This document shows positions 41,941-50,991 of a stretch of 64,000 nucleotides of DNA, piece by piece. This stretch comes from Fodinicola acaciae. Its GTDB lineage: Bacteria > Actinomycetota > Actinomycetes > Mycobacteriales > HKI-0501. The notes beneath the pieces were generated by a model, which was not told the DNA's origin, did not search any database, and worked only from the letters and a program-made list of their open reading frames with translations. Both the position numbers and the translations under genes were made by a program. Location of the stretch: assembly GCF_010993745.1 (NCBI RefSeq), contig NZ_WOTN01000001.1, forward strand, positions 437,235 through 501,234. The letters are read 5' to 3'. The first letter of the stretch is position 1. Each line of letters begins with the position of its first letter.

Positions 41941-43014
41941 TCACACCGTACGACTGGTCGCCGCCTCCGCCAGATCCCGCAGCGCCCCCCGAGCCTCACC
42001 CACCACCTCAGCCCCTTCAATCGCACGGACCGCCTCAGCCGCCCGCGCCGCGATCATCCGCTCCGTCTCAACCAGCGCACCAGTCTCCGCGATGATCTCC
42101 CGCATCACCGCAACCCCAGCGTCATCCAACCCGGCATCCCCAAGCCGCTCCAACACAACCCGCGCCTGAGCGGTCGACGCGCGCTCCAACGTCAGCGCGA
42201 TGAGCACCGTACGCTTCCCCTCGCGCAGATCATCGCCGGCAGGCTTCCCGGTCACCAGCGGATCGCCAAACACCCCCAGAATGTCGTCACGCAGCTGAAA
42301 CGCCTCACCGAGCGGCAGTCCATAGCCGGAATAGCTCGCCAGCAGGCCAGTCGACGCGCCGGCGAGCGCACCGCCGAGGTGCAGCGGCCGCTCGATCGTG
42401 TAGCGCGCGCTTTTCTGCCGTGCGACCCGCAGTGACCAGGCCACCGAGTGGTGATCGCGGACCTGGCCGAGCACGTCGAGATACTGGCCGGACATCAGCT
42501 CCGTGCGCATCGTGTCGTAGACCGGCTTGGCGCGGCCGAGCGCATCGGTCGGCAGGCCGGAGCCGAACAGCATCTGGTCGGCCCAGGTCAGGCACAGGTC
42601 GCCGAGCAGGATCGCGGCCGCCGAGCCGAAGGCGGCCGGCGGTCCCTGCCAGCCGGACTCGCGGTGCAGCCGCTCGAATCGGCGATGGATGGACGGCTGG
42701 CCGCGCCGCGTGTCCGAGCCGTCCATCAGGTCGTCGTGGATCAGCGCCGACGCCTGTACGAGCTCCAGCGCGGCGACCGCGTACACGGCGTCGTCACTGT
42801 CCGTGCCGCCGGCGCCACGCCAGCCCCAGTACGCGAACGCCGGCCGCAGCCGCTTGCCGCCCTCGAGCAGGAAGGAGGTCAGCTGCTCGCCGATCGGCGC
42901 GAGCTCGGTGCCGATCGCGACCAGCTCGTCGCGGCGCGCGGCCAGAAACGACCGGAGCGCATCGGTGACCCGGGCCGACAGCCCGACGGCCACCTCGGCG
43001 TCAACGCTACCCAC
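41941..43014 (-). CDS. Polyprenyl (geranylgeranyl-type) diphosphate synthase
   Basis: A 357-residue all-trans prenyltransferase that adds isopentenyl diphosphate to allylic primers. First Asp-rich motif LIHDDLMDGSDTRRG and second LRDDILGVFGD (DDxxGxxGD) are intact; GGKRLRPAF and the KSARYT segment are the other conserved blocks. The chain-length region suggests C20 products. The GTG at 43014 has aggagg ahead; the extension to 43137 overlaps the divergent metF promoter and is rejected. It could supply GGPP for the carotenoid operon 5 kb away or for quinones. The 3' 350 bp share the C/A-rich strand bias of the adjacent intergenic region. Confidence 0.9.
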   Translation of the reverse strand: MGSVDAEVAVGLSARVTDALRSFLAARRDELVAIGTELAPIGEQLTSFLLEGGKRLRPAFAYWGWRGAGGTDSDDAVYAVAALELVQASALIHDDLMDGSDTRRGQPSIHRRFERLHRESGWQGPPAAFGSAAAILLGDLCLTWADQMLFGSGLPTDALGRAKPVYDTMRTELMSGQYLDVLGQVRDHHSVAWSLRVARQKSARYTIERPLHLGGALAGASTGLLASYSGYGLPLGEAFQLRDDILGVFGDPLVTGKPAGDDLREGKRTVLIALTLERASTAQARVVLERLGDAGLDDAGVAVMREIIAETGALVETERMIAARAAEAVRAIEGAEVVGEARGALRDLAEAATSRTV

Positions 43015-43088
43015 GCAAACCTCCTGGTTGTCCGCCTCCGACGCTAATCCGTCCGGATCGGTGCCGCCGCGCGACCCCACGGTTGACA

Positions 43089-43105
43089 CAACCTTGGTAA
43101 GGTTG
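43089..43105 (+). promoter_or_regulatory. Inverted repeat and -10 box at the metF start
   Basis: CAACCTT-GGT-AAGGTTG (43089-43105) is a perfect 7-bp dyad 4 bases before the ATG. It contains TAAGGT (43098-43103), a -10 box placed 6 bases before ATG 43110, indicating a leaderless message whose promoter is covered by the dyad. Confidence 0.5.
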
Positions 43106-43109
43106 GTGA

Positions 43110-44012
43110 ATGGCGCAGGCCCAGAGCAGCAGTCCATCGATCGGCGACCTGGTCAACGGGAAGAGTCCGACCTTCTCGTTCGAGTTCTTCCCGCCGAAGA
43201 CGCCGGAGGGCGAGCGACACCTGTGGCGGGCCATCCGCGAGCTGGAGCCGCTGCATCCGTCCTTCGTGTCCGTCACGTACGGTGCCGGCGGCTCCAACCG
43301 CGACAAGACCATCGCTGTCACCGAGCGGATCGCCGCCGAGACCACGCTGCTGCCGCTGGCGCATCTCACCTGCGTCAATCACTCGGTTTCCGAGCTGCGC
43401 AACATCATCGGCAATTACGCGGCCGTCGGCGTACGCAACGTGCTCGCGTTGCGCGGTGACCCGCCCGGCAATCCGCAGGGGGAGTGGATCGCGCATCCGC
43501 AGGGCCTGTCGTACGCGAACGAGCTGGTCACCTTGTTGCGCGAGGTCGGCAACTTCTGCGTCGGCGTGGCGGCTTTTCCGGAGAAACACCCGCGTTCGGC
43601 CGACATGGACAGCGAGATCCGTTATCTGGTCGGCAAACTGCGGGCCGGCGCGGAGTACGCGATCACCCAGTTCTTCTTCAACTGGGAGGACTGGACGCGG
43701 ATGCGCGACGCGGTGGTGGCCGCCGGCTGCGACGCGCCGATCATCCCCGGTGTCATGCCGGTGACCAACGTGAAGTCGATCCAGCGGATGGCCGAGCTGT
43801 CCGGCGCGGAGTTTCCGCCTGACCTGGCCGAGCGGCTGCTCGCGGTCGCCGACGACCCGGAGGCCGTACGAGCGATCGGCGTCGAGGTCGCGACCGCGCT
43901 GTCGGAAAAGCTGTTGGCCGAAGGCGCGCCGGGGATTCATTTCATCACCATGAACCGGTCGACGGCGACCAGGGAGATCTGGCAGAGCCTGCGGATCGGC
44001 CAGCCGGCGTAA
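43110..44012 (+). CDS. metF: 5,10-methylenetetrahydrofolate reductase
   Basis: A 300-residue FAD-containing TIM-barrel enzyme reducing methylene-THF to methyl-THF for methionine synthesis. Conserved blocks: [13 protein letters not shown] (catalytic Glu region), [35 protein letters not shown] (FAD-binding), and [14 protein letters not shown]. Complete length. Promoter appears leaderless with a dyad over the -10. The next gene starts one base after its stop and so is probably co-transcribed; a functional link to it is not obvious. Confidence 0.95.
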   Translation: MAQAQSSSPSIGDLVNGKSPTFSFEFFPPKTPEGERHLWRAIRELEPLHPSFVSVTYGAGGSNRDKTIAVTERIAAETTLLPLAHLTCVNHSVSELRNIIGNYAAVGVRNVLALRGDPPGNPQGEWIAHPQGLSYANELVTLLREVGNFCVGVAAFPEKHPRSADMDSEIRYLVGKLRAGAEYAITQFFFNWEDWTRMRDAVVAAGCDAPIIPGVMPVTNVKSIQRMAELSGAEFPPDLAERLLAVADDPEAVRAIGVEVATALSEKLLAEGAPGIHFITMNRSTATREIWQSLRIGQPA

Positions 44013-44013
44013 A

Positions 44014-44691
44014 GTGCGGCCGCCGTTCCCGGATTTCGACGGCTATCTGGACCGTTGGGCGCCGCCGCACGGCGGATGGCGGCCGTCCGGTGTGTTCCCG
44101 CTCGGCTGGTTTCGGGTCACGTACGCGCTGGCGCTGCCGCTCGCGCGCTTCGGCGTACATCCTCATGTGGTGACGGCGTTTGGCTTGCTGCTGACCGCTG
44201 GCGTGCCGCTCCTCGCGCTGACGAAGGCGGCGATTTTGGTCGTACCACTGCTGGTCTGCTGCGGCTTGGCGGACAGCGTCGACGGCGCCGTTGCCGTGCT
44301 GACCGGTCGCGCCAGCGGGTTCGGCGCGGTGTTGGACAGCCTGTGCGACCGCGTCGGTGAGGCGCTTTTCCTTGTCGCGCTGGTGGTCGCCGGCGCTCCG
44401 CCATGGCTGGCGGCGCCTGCCGCGCTGGTGGCCTTTCTGCTCGAATACGTACGCGCACGCGCCGCCGCGGTCGGCATGACCGGGATGGGGATCGTCACTG
44501 TGTTCGAACGACCGAGCAGGATCCTGGTCGTCGCGTTCACGTTCGTGGCGGTCGGCGGCCTGCGGCTGACCGTCCACGATGGACTGAGCGGCGTCGCGGC
44601 CACAGCTGGTGTGGCCCTGTGGCTCGCTCTCGCTTTGGCCGGACTCGGCCAAATCCTTCACACTGTGCGATCCGCGCTCGCCGATCGGTAA
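44014..44691 (+). CDS. CDP-alcohol phosphatidyltransferase-like membrane protein
   Basis: A 225-residue integral membrane enzyme candidate. The diagnostic motif is nearly complete: ADSVDGAVAVLTGRASGFGAVLDSLCDRVGE gives DG, G, D and D residues, but the Arg usually next to Ala (DGxxAR) is Val, so substrate binding may differ. Six hydrophobic segments are visible. Family members transfer an alcohol phosphate onto CDP-activated lipids. GTG 44014 is 1 base after the metF stop. Likely a phospholipid or other lipid head-group enzyme; specificity cannot be told. Confidence 0.78.
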   Translation: MRPPFPDFDGYLDRWAPPHGGWRPSGVFPLGWFRVTYALALPLARFGVHPHVVTAFGLLLTAGVPLLALTKAAILVVPLLVCCGLADSVDGAVAVLTGRASGFGAVLDSLCDRVGEALFLVALVVAGAPPWLAAPAALVAFLLEYVRARAAAVGMTGMGIVTVFERPSRILVVAFTFVAVGGLRLTVHDGLSGVAATAGVALWLALALAGLGQILHTVRSALADR

Positions 44692-44775
44692 TGCTCGATG
44701 TCCGACACGCGCTGTTCCATTGACGTGTCAGACCGCCATCGTTACCTTGGCCAGAATTCAGCTCCATTTGACTGA

Positions 44776-44792
44776 CTTCCGTTAGACGGAAG
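44776..44792 (+). promoter_or_regulatory. Palindrome in the leader of the MFS gene
   Basis: CTTCCGT-TAG-ACGGAAG is a perfect 7-bp dyad 23 bp before the ATG at 44816, a probable operator. The half-site ACGGAAGG recurs at 44802-44809. TTGACG near 44729 may be the -35 of the promoter. Confidence 0.5.
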
Positions 44793-44815
44793 GTCATCCC
44801 GTACGGAAGGCCCTG

Positions 44816-46246
44816 ATGGTCACCAGCGAAGCCGAACTGCGAGATCTCTCCGACCAGGCAGCACACCGGATCATGAACAAACAGGGCACGGCCAGTGGCC
44901 GCCGTGCCGGTTGGATGATGATCTCGACGATCCTCATCGAGGCGTGGGACCTGTACGCCATCGCCTTCGTCATGCTCTTCGTCCAGAAGTCCGCCGGCTT
45001 CGGCACCAACCCGTGGCTGGTCGGCCTGGCCTCGGCGGCCGTACAGCTGGGTGCGCTGCTCGGTTGTTTCGCCGGCGGCTGGGTCGCCGACCGGTTCGGC
45101 CGCAAGAAGGTCTTCATCACCACGATGATCATGTTCATCGTGTTGGCGCTGGCACAGGGTTTCGCGCAGAACTTCTGGCAGCTGATCATCATCCGGTTCC
45201 TGCTCGGCTTCCCGCTCGGCAGCGACATCTCCTCCGGCTACGCCTACATCATGGAGGCGATGCCGCGCGGCAAGCGTGAGGTGATGGGCAACCGGTGGCA
45301 GGCGATGTTCGCGATCGGCGAGGTCGTGGCGATCCTGGTGGTGCTCGGTCTCTATCTGACCGGCATGGACCACGACGTGCTGTGGCGGATCGCGCTGGCG
45401 CTCGGCGCGGTGCCGGCACTGACCCTGCTGCTCGGCCGGCTGACCATCACCGACACGGCGCTTTCGCTTGTGCAGCGCGGGAAGTTCCGGCAGGCCAAGC
45501 AGGTCTCGATGAAGATGTTCGGCGACTCGCTGGACATGCTGCCGGACCAGGACTTCAAGATCAAACGTCCCAGCACGATGGCCTTCCTGCGCGACCTGTG
45601 GAAGGACCCGATCCGGCGGCGTGCGAGCATCTTCGGCTGGATCTCCAATGCCGCTCAGGGCGGCGAGTGGGGTGCCTTCGGCTTCTATCTGCCGAGCATT
45701 CTCGCGGTGGCCGGCGCGGCGAAGGCCAGCGAGAACTTCATCGGCTACAGCCTGAGCAACGCGATCATCTACAGCCTCGCGATCGTCAGCGGCGTGGTCG
45801 GTCCGATGATCACGCCCCGGATCGGGCACCGCGGCATCGCGCAGTGGGGCTTCGGCATGGCGTTCGTTTCCCTGCTGGTAGCCGCTTTCGCGGTCTGGGC
45901 CAACCAGCCGTGGCTGCTGCTGATCTCCGCCGCGGCGATGATCTGGGGCCATTACTGGGACGCCTCCAACGGCATGACCGTCACCTCGATGGTGGCGCCC
46001 ACCCGCTACAAGGGTACGGCGTCTGGTTTTGGCTACATGTTCGTGAAACTGGCCGCGTTCTCCACGATCTTCGTGTTCCCGGCGATGAAGGACGCGATCG
46101 GCATCCCGCTGACCGTGCTGATCATGTCGTCGATCTCGCTGGCCGGTTTCCTCGCGGCGCGCTACATCCTGCCGGAGGTCTACGGCTACGTGGAGTCCGA
46201 AGGCCAGCTGGTCAAGGAAAACGCGGCCGGCACCGCCGCCGCATAG
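44816..46246 (+). CDS. MFS transporter, sugar/metabolite:H+ symporter type
   Basis: A 476-residue 12-helix transporter. The loop-2/3 motif GGWVADRFGRKKVF and the start of the C-half (PIRRRASIFGWISNAAQGGEWGAFGFYLPSIL) are typical of metabolite/sugar-type symporters. ATG 44816 follows cggaaggccctg, with the operator-like dyad in the leader. A central loop of about 60 residues (RGKFRQAKQVSMKMFGDSLDMLP) matches sugar porters. Substrate unknown. It is followed by a strong terminator and is alone in its operon. Confidence 0.88.
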   Translation: MVTSEAELRDLSDQAAHRIMNKQGTASGRRAGWMMISTILIEAWDLYAIAFVMLFVQKSAGFGTNPWLVGLASAAVQLGALLGCFAGGWVADRFGRKKVFITTMIMFIVLALAQGFAQNFWQLIIIRFLLGFPLGSDISSGYAYIMEAMPRGKREVMGNRWQAMFAIGEVVAILVVLGLYLTGMDHDVLWRIALALGAVPALTLLLGRLTITDTALSLVQRGKFRQAKQVSMKMFGDSLDMLPDQDFKIKRPSTMAFLRDLWKDPIRRRASIFGWISNAAQGGEWGAFGFYLPSILAVAGAAKASENFIGYSLSNAIIYSLAIVSGVVGPMITPRIGHRGIAQWGFGMAFVSLLVAAFAVWANQPWLLLISAAAMIWGHYWDASNGMTVTSMVAPTRYKGTASGFGYMFVKLAAFSTIFVFPAMKDAIGIPLTVLIMSSISLAGFLAARYILPEVYGYVESEGQLVKENAAGTAAA

Positions 46247-46252
46247 GCGAGG

Positions 46253-46302
46253 CCGCAGGGCCCGCCCTCGTGCGCCTGATGCTCGAGGACGGGCCCTGCG
46301 GG
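46253..46302. terminator. Bidirectional terminator
   Basis: CCGCAGGGCCCG (46253-46264) pairs with CGGGCCCTGCGG (46290-46301), extended by CCTCG/CGAGG across a one-base bulge. TTCTTATTT follows on the plus strand. It separates the convergent MFS and hydrolase genes. Confidence 0.8.
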
Positions 46303-46306
46303 GTTC

Positions 46307-47659
46307 TTATTTGGTGAGGAAATCCACCGCCGCCGTGACCGCGCCGGCATCGTGTGCCGGCCAGGCCGCGTGGCCGTCGCCGTCCCACCGTACGAGCCGG
46401 CTGCCTGGCAGCGCACGCTGGACGTTTTCGGCCCAGATCCGCGGTGTCGCCACGTCGTGCGCTCCGGAAAGCAAGAGCGGAGCCGGAAAGTCCGCCGGTA
46501 CGGTCCAGTTGTGCGGTGTCCAGCGTACGGTCGCCGGCCAGCCGGCACAGCCGCTGGCGATGTCCCAGAACTCCGAATATCCACGCAACGTCGGCGCGAC
46601 CGTGCGCAGTTTCGCTGCCAACGCCGGAAGTTGGGCGGCCTGCGAGACCGGCACCGGCACGTCCTGGCAGATGATCGCGCGATAGACCGAATAATCGGGG
46701 TTCTTCGCCGGTGTCAGGCCGGCCAGGTCACCCAGCGCACCGGTTTCGGTGGTCTTCTTGAGTCCCTGCGCGAGAGGCGAGTAGAAACCCGGATCTTGCA
46801 TGCCGGTGTTGACGGCCGCCGCGATCTCCTCGGCGCGTACGGCCCGGTCGCCGTCCTTGATCTGGCCGGCATCGGCGCGACTCTGCAGCTGGACGAGCGT
46901 CTGGTGTACGTCGGCGTCATGCAGCGCACACTCCGCGTTTTCCTTGCACCACCGAGCAAACCGGTTGACGCCGTCTTCCACCGCGAGTGCGTCGTCGGCG
47001 GCCAGCTGCTGCCACGGCCGTGAGCGATCCACGATCGCGTCGACCACCATCGCGCGTACGCGATGGGGAAACAGCTCGGCATAGGCTTGGGCGAGCATCG
47101 AGCCGTACGAGACGCCGAGCACGCTGACCTGCTGCTCGCCGATCGCCGCTCGTGCGGCGTCCATGTCGCGCGCCACGTTCACCGTGTCCAGCCGGATGTC
47201 GGTGGCGCATCGCCGCCCGAGTTTCCCGTTACTGGCCAGCAACGCGTCGACTTCGGTCTGATTGCGGGGAAACTTCGTCACCGAGTTGTCGATCGGCAGC
47301 GGACATGTCAGCGGTGGATTGCTGCCGGTGCCGCGCGGCTCCACCGCGACGATGTCGAAGTTGTCGCGGATCGCCTGCGGAAAGTAGTACTCACGTGCCT
47401 GTTTGCTTTGCAGATAGCCGACTTCGCCTTCGCCGGGACCACCCGGGTTGAAGAAAAGCGTGCCGGTCTTCTGTTTGGCCGCAGGCAGCCGCGCCAACTG
47501 GATCGTCGTCGTCCGGCCGGGATGAGACCAGTCGGCTGGTACGGTCAGTTGTGCGCAGGTGGTCGCGTCTGCGCACGGTTTCCACTCGATGCCGGTCGAC
47601 GGTGTCGCCGGCACCATCGCGGCGGCCGCGGTCACCGCTATGACGACTTTCGTGATCAC
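46307..47659 (-). CDS. Secreted alpha/beta hydrolase, tripeptidyl aminopeptidase (TAP/SlpD) type
   Basis: A 450-residue exported hydrolase. A short signal peptide (KVVIAVTAAAAMVPAT) precedes the family start GIEWKPCAD, PADWSHP, LFFNPGGPGEGEVGYL (oxyanion loop), IVAVEPRGTGSNPPLTC, nucleophile elbow GVSYGSM (Ser about 184) and the C-terminal TAP-like domain with SGAHDVATP (Asp) and GDGHAAW (His). Complete triad. Family members are secreted prolyl/tripeptidyl aminopeptidases or esterases of actinobacteria. It has several Cys typical of the secreted group. Separated by 130 bp from the carotenoid operon. Confidence 0.9.
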   Translation of the reverse strand: MITKVVIAVTAAAAMVPATPSTGIEWKPCADATTCAQLTVPADWSHPGRTTTIQLARLPAAKQKTGTLFFNPGGPGEGEVGYLQSKQAREYYFPQAIRDNFDIVAVEPRGTGSNPPLTCPLPIDNSVTKFPRNQTEVDALLASNGKLGRRCATDIRLDTVNVARDMDAARAAIGEQQVSVLGVSYGSMLAQAYAELFPHRVRAMVVDAIVDRSRPWQQLAADDALAVEDGVNRFARWCKENAECALHDADVHQTLVQLQSRADAGQIKDGDRAVRAEEIAAAVNTGMQDPGFYSPLAQGLKKTTETGALGDLAGLTPAKNPDYSVYRAIICQDVPVPVSQAAQLPALAAKLRTVAPTLRGYSEFWDIASGCAGWPATVRWTPHNWTVPADFPAPLLLSGAHDVATPRIWAENVQRALPGSRLVRWDGDGHAAWPAHDAGAVTAAVDFLTK

Positions 47660-47789
47660 TGTTGGAATGCTCCAGTTGTTCTCCGGTTTCGGACCGTTTG
47701 AGCGTATGGAGCTACGGATCGTCGACGCGTCGCTCCGAGGTCGGACGGTGAGTCCGGCGAAGGGACCACGGCGGACTCCGGGAAACCCC

Positions 47790-49223
47790 TTACGCCGGAC
47801 CGATCAGACCCGCGGTGATCTGCGCCGAGAGCAGCACCAACGGCAGGCCGCCACCCGGATGCGCGGAGCCGCCGACCAGAAACAGGCCCGGCACCACCGA
47901 CCGGTTCGCCGGGCGCAGGAACGCCGCTCGCGGTCCGTTGCTGGACGTGCCATAGATGGCGCCGCCGACGGCTCCGGTGCGCTCTTCCAGCTCGGCCGGC
48001 GAGATGGTGTGGGTGAACAGGATCCGGTCGCGCACCTCGAATCCGCGCTCGGCCAGACGTGACAGCACGGTTTGTGCGTACGCGCCGGAAAGTGCGCGCC
48101 AGTCGAGCTGGTCCTGACCGGGAGCGTTGACCAGCACGAAAAGCGCGTCGCCGGTCGGATTGGCGACGTAGATCGTCGGATCCTCGACCGGCCGCGGATC
48201 CCGGCCGAATATCGCGTCGAACTCCGCGTCGTAGTCGCGCGGAAACAGCACGGTGTGGTGGCCGAGTCCAGGCGTACGGTCACGCAGGCCCAGCAGCAGG
48301 ACGAAGCCGGACAGCGATCGCTGAACGCGCCGCAGCTTGCGGATTTCGCTGGAGACGGGCAACAACTCGCCATAGAGCCGGTCGGCGTCGACATTCGCGA
48401 CCACGGTCGAAGCGCGAAACACGCGGCCGCCGACCTCGACGCCGGTGACGCCGGACGAGGTGACCGCGATCCGGCTGACCTCCGAGCCGGTGCGTACGTC
48501 CACGCCGAGGCTCAGGCAGAGCTCGAGGAGAGCGTCGGCGATTTTCCGCAGGCCACCTTCGACATACCAGCCGCCGTACGCGGTCTCGATGTACGGGATC
48601 GAGGCGAGCGCGGCCGGCGCCTGACGTGGATCGGAGCCGGTGTAGGTGGCATATCTGTCGACCAGCATCCGCATCCGCGGATCCGGCAGATAATGCCGAG
48701 CCAGCGAACGCAGCGAGCGCCACGGTGCGATCGTCGCGAGGTCGCGTACGTGCACGGCCTGCCGAACCAGCGTCCAACCGTCCACAGTGGACTCCAGGAA
48801 CGGGCCGCGGGTCGCCTGCCAGATCGCGCCGGCACGCGCCATGAAGGCGTTCCAGCGGCGAGCCGAGCCATCGCCGAACGCGTCGTCCAGGGCCTCGTCG
48901 CGCGCGTCTTTCCGAGCGTACATGGAAAACCACTGGCCATCCGCGAACCGATAGCGCGCGACCGGATCCAGCCGCCTCAGCTCCAGCGGAAAGTCGCGGC
49001 CGATCTCGGCGAACAGACCGGTGAGCACCTGTGGCAACGTGAGCAGGCTCGGACCGGTGTCGAAGCGGAAGCCGTCGCGCGACCACTCGCCGAGTTTTCC
49101 GCCGACCGTATCGGATTTCTCGAAGACCGTGACGCGATGACCGCCGGCCGCGAGTCGTGCCGCCACCGCCAGCCCGCCGACCCCGGCACCGATCACGGCG
49201 ATCACAGCGGGCGGCCTTTCCAT
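47790..49223 (-). CDS. Carotenoid desaturase/oxidoreductase (CrtI/CrtD family)
   Basis: A 477-residue FAD enzyme of the phytoene desaturase family. N-terminal dinucleotide fold VIAVIGAGVGGLAVAARL, then KSDTVGGKLGEWSRDGFRFDTGPSLLTLP, and the C-terminal FAD motif GLFLVGGSAHPGGGLPLVLLSAQITA. The length and neighbours (CruF-like hydratase, glycosyltransferase, CrtA-like oxygenase) favour a modifying desaturase such as CrtD or a 4,4'-type oxidase over primary phytoene desaturation, and no phytoene synthase gene is present. Start ATG 49223 overlaps the glycosyltransferase 3' end by 22 bp; the longer frame to 49448 lies inside that gene. Last gene of the five-gene operon. Confidence 0.88.
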   Translation of the reverse strand: MERPPAVIAVIGAGVGGLAVAARLAAGGHRVTVFEKSDTVGGKLGEWSRDGFRFDTGPSLLTLPQVLTGLFAEIGRDFPLELRRLDPVARYRFADGQWFSMYARKDARDEALDDAFGDGSARRWNAFMARAGAIWQATRGPFLESTVDGWTLVRQAVHVRDLATIAPWRSLRSLARHYLPDPRMRMLVDRYATYTGSDPRQAPAALASIPYIETAYGGWYVEGGLRKIADALLELCLSLGVDVRTGSEVSRIAVTSSGVTGVEVGGRVFRASTVVANVDADRLYGELLPVSSEIRKLRRVQRSLSGFVLLLGLRDRTPGLGHHTVLFPRDYDAEFDAIFGRDPRPVEDPTIYVANPTGDALFVLVNAPGQDQLDWRALSGAYAQTVLSRLAERGFEVRDRILFTHTISPAELEERTGAVGGAIYGTSSNGPRAAFLRPANRSVVPGLFLVGGSAHPGGGLPLVLLSAQITAGLIGPA

Positions 49224-50269
49224 CGCGTGCGGCCGCGTCTGGCGTACGAACAGCCGGTCAGGCCGGCCAAAGCCGCGATCGAGAGCGGATGTGCGAACGC
49301 GTCGGGAAAAACCCGGCCACCGGTCGCGCGCGCGGAGACCACGCGACCGGCGACACCGGCCAGATAGCCGGCGATTCCAACCGGTGAACCGGTCAGGGCG
49401 GCGGCAGCCGGCAGCACGTACGTGAACGCCAGCGCCGACATCACGCATGCCGCTCCGAGCGGTGACCCAAAGGCTGACGACAGCGATTTTCCATAGCCGT
49501 CGAGGATGTCACCGGCACCGGCGTACATCCGGCAGGTGGCCAACTCCGTGCCGTCGACGACAACGCCTTTGCCGCCCGCACGCTTGATCGCGCGCAGGAG
49601 CGCGACGTCCTCGATGACCTCGTCTTTCACGGCCGCGTGGCCGCCGGCGCGCTCGTACGTTTCCCTTCGTACGGCCAGAAACTGTCCGTTGGCCGCGGAC
49701 AGCGACGGCCGCGGCGACTGCTCCGCCAGCCGCAACGGAAGGAAGGTCAGCCACGACCACTGCAGCAGCGGCTGCACCAGCCGCTCGGCGACGGAAACCG
49801 CCTGCTGGCGCGGATACGGCGAGACCAGGTCGAGACCGGTCGACCGCAACGTGTCCACTGTGGACTCGACGGCGTGCGGCGCGAGCACGACGTCGGCGTC
49901 CACGAAGATGAGGATTTCGCTCGCGTCGCCGGCATGTTTTGCCGCCTGGTGACAGGCATGCGGCTTGCCGAGCCAGCCCTCCGGCAGTGCCTCACCGGTC
50001 ACCAACCGGCAGCCGAGCGACCGGACGACCTCGGCCGTACGGTCGGTCGAGCCGTCGTCGAGGACGATGATCTCCAGGTTTTTCGCTGTCTGAGCGAGCA
50101 AAGACCGCAGGCAGGGCTCGATCCGGTGCTCCTCGTCGCGGGCCGGCACCAGCACCGAGACGCGAGCATCGCAAGGCTGACGCGAAGGCCGGCGCAGCAG
50201 GCGCGCGTTGACGATCGTGTGCGCCGTCGCCGCGGCCGCGGCCAGCGCGGCGATCGTCACCAGTTTCAT
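49202..50269 (-). CDS. Glycosyltransferase family 2 (carotenoid glycosyltransferase, CruG/CrtQ-like)
   Basis: A 355-residue membrane-associated glycosyltransferase. An N-terminal helix precedes the GT2 domain: RVSVLVPARDEEHRIEPCL, LDDGSTDRTAEV, FVDADVVLAPHAV (DxD), and VIEDVALLRAIKRAGG; two or three hydrophobic segments lie near the C-terminus (GAACVMSALAFTYVLPAAAA). It matches the CruG/CrtQ type which adds a sugar to hydroxylated carotenoids. ATG 50269 overlaps the CruF-like stop by 4 bp and its end overlaps the desaturase start, so it is tightly coupled. Sugar donor unknown. Confidence 0.85.
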   Translation of the reverse strand: MKLVTIAALAAAAATAHTIVNARLLRRPSRQPCDARVSVLVPARDEEHRIEPCLRSLLAQTAKNLEIIVLDDGSTDRTAEVVRSLGCRLVTGEALPEGWLGKPHACHQAAKHAGDASEILIFVDADVVLAPHAVESTVDTLRSTGLDLVSPYPRQQAVSVAERLVQPLLQWSWLTFLPLRLAEQSPRPSLSAANGQFLAVRRETYERAGGHAAVKDEVIEDVALLRAIKRAGGKGVVVDGTELATCRMYAGAGDILDGYGKSLSSAFGSPLGAACVMSALAFTYVLPAAAALTGSPVGIAGYLAGVAGRVVSARATGGRVFPDAFAHPLSIAALAGLTGCSYARRGRTRWKGRPL

Positions 50270-50991
50270 GACCGCACCAGCTTGACAGCCAACGGAATCG
50301 CGACCGTTCCCATGGCGATGCCACCGGCCAACGCCGACGCTGGCAGGCCGAGAAACACCGCATGCGCCAGGACGGAGGAGCCGTACGTCCAGAGATACAG
50401 CGCCATCATGATCCCGTCGTGGTTACAATTGGATTCCGATTGCGTCGACAGCAGTGCCATCAGCGCCACCGCCACGACCATCCAGCCGACGTAGTTTGTC
50501 AATGGTACGGCCGAAATCCCCGGCAGCGACGGCGACGGATCGAGCCACCGCCAGTGCCCGGCCGCCACCATCTGCGGATCCAGGAACACGTCCCAGCTCG
50601 CCAAAGCCCAGCCAGCGACCAAAACCCGAAGCCAGCGCGACCGTACGAGCCGGCCGGCGACCAACCATGACGGCCAGGCCATCATCGTCCAGGCCAGCGG
50701 AATGACCAGCGGTACGCCGAAAAGCCGCGGCCCCAGCGTGTCCGCGTACACATAGGAGCCAAACGGAATGCCAAAAGCGACACCGACGACCTCGACGAGA
50801 AAGCCGCCGCCGGCGGTGATCGCGACGAACCGCGCCGCGTACGACCAGCCTTGTGTGCGACCGGCATGCACGATCGAGGTGGCGGCGAAAAGCAAGACGG
50901 TGACGACGGTCAGGACGTTGCGGGCGGTGCCGGACGTGAGCGGATAGCCGATCTGCGCCAGCACGGTCGCGGCCGCCAGCCAGCCGGTCAA
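50266..50991 (-). CDS. cruF: Carotenoid 1',2'-hydratase-like membrane protein (CruF)
   Basis: A 241-residue membrane protein with about seven helices. Conserved CruF/DUF422 features include FVAITAGGGFLVEVVGVAFGIPFGSYVY, VPLVIPLAWTMMAWPSW, and LASWDVFLDPQMVAAGHWRW, in which the Asp residues are thought to be catalytic. Homologues add water to the psi end of acyclic or monocyclic carotenoids, creating the 1'-OH needed for later desaturation and glycosylation. The operon order (CrtA-like, GNAT, CruF, GT, desaturase) fits that route. Coupled by 4-bp overlaps on both sides. Confidence 0.88.
   Translation of the reverse strand: MTGWLAAATVLAQIGYPLTSGTARNVLTVVTVLLFAATSIVHAGRTQGWSYAARFVAITAGGGFLVEVVGVAFGIPFGSYVYADTLGPRLFGVPLVIPLAWTMMAWPSWLVAGRLVRSRWLRVLVAGWALASWDVFLDPQMVAAGHWRWLDPSPSLPGISAVPLTNYVGWMVVAVALMALLSTQSESNCNHDGIMMALYLWTYGSSVLAHAVFLGLPASALAGGIAMGTVAIPLAVKLVRS

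Noticed and set aside
41653-42435. 260-codon plus-strand frame after the palindrome cluster
   Set aside because: Overlaps the polyprenyl synthase on the other strand, starts inside the operator cluster, and has low-complexity Thr/Pro/Arg/Ser composition caused by the C/A-rich strand.
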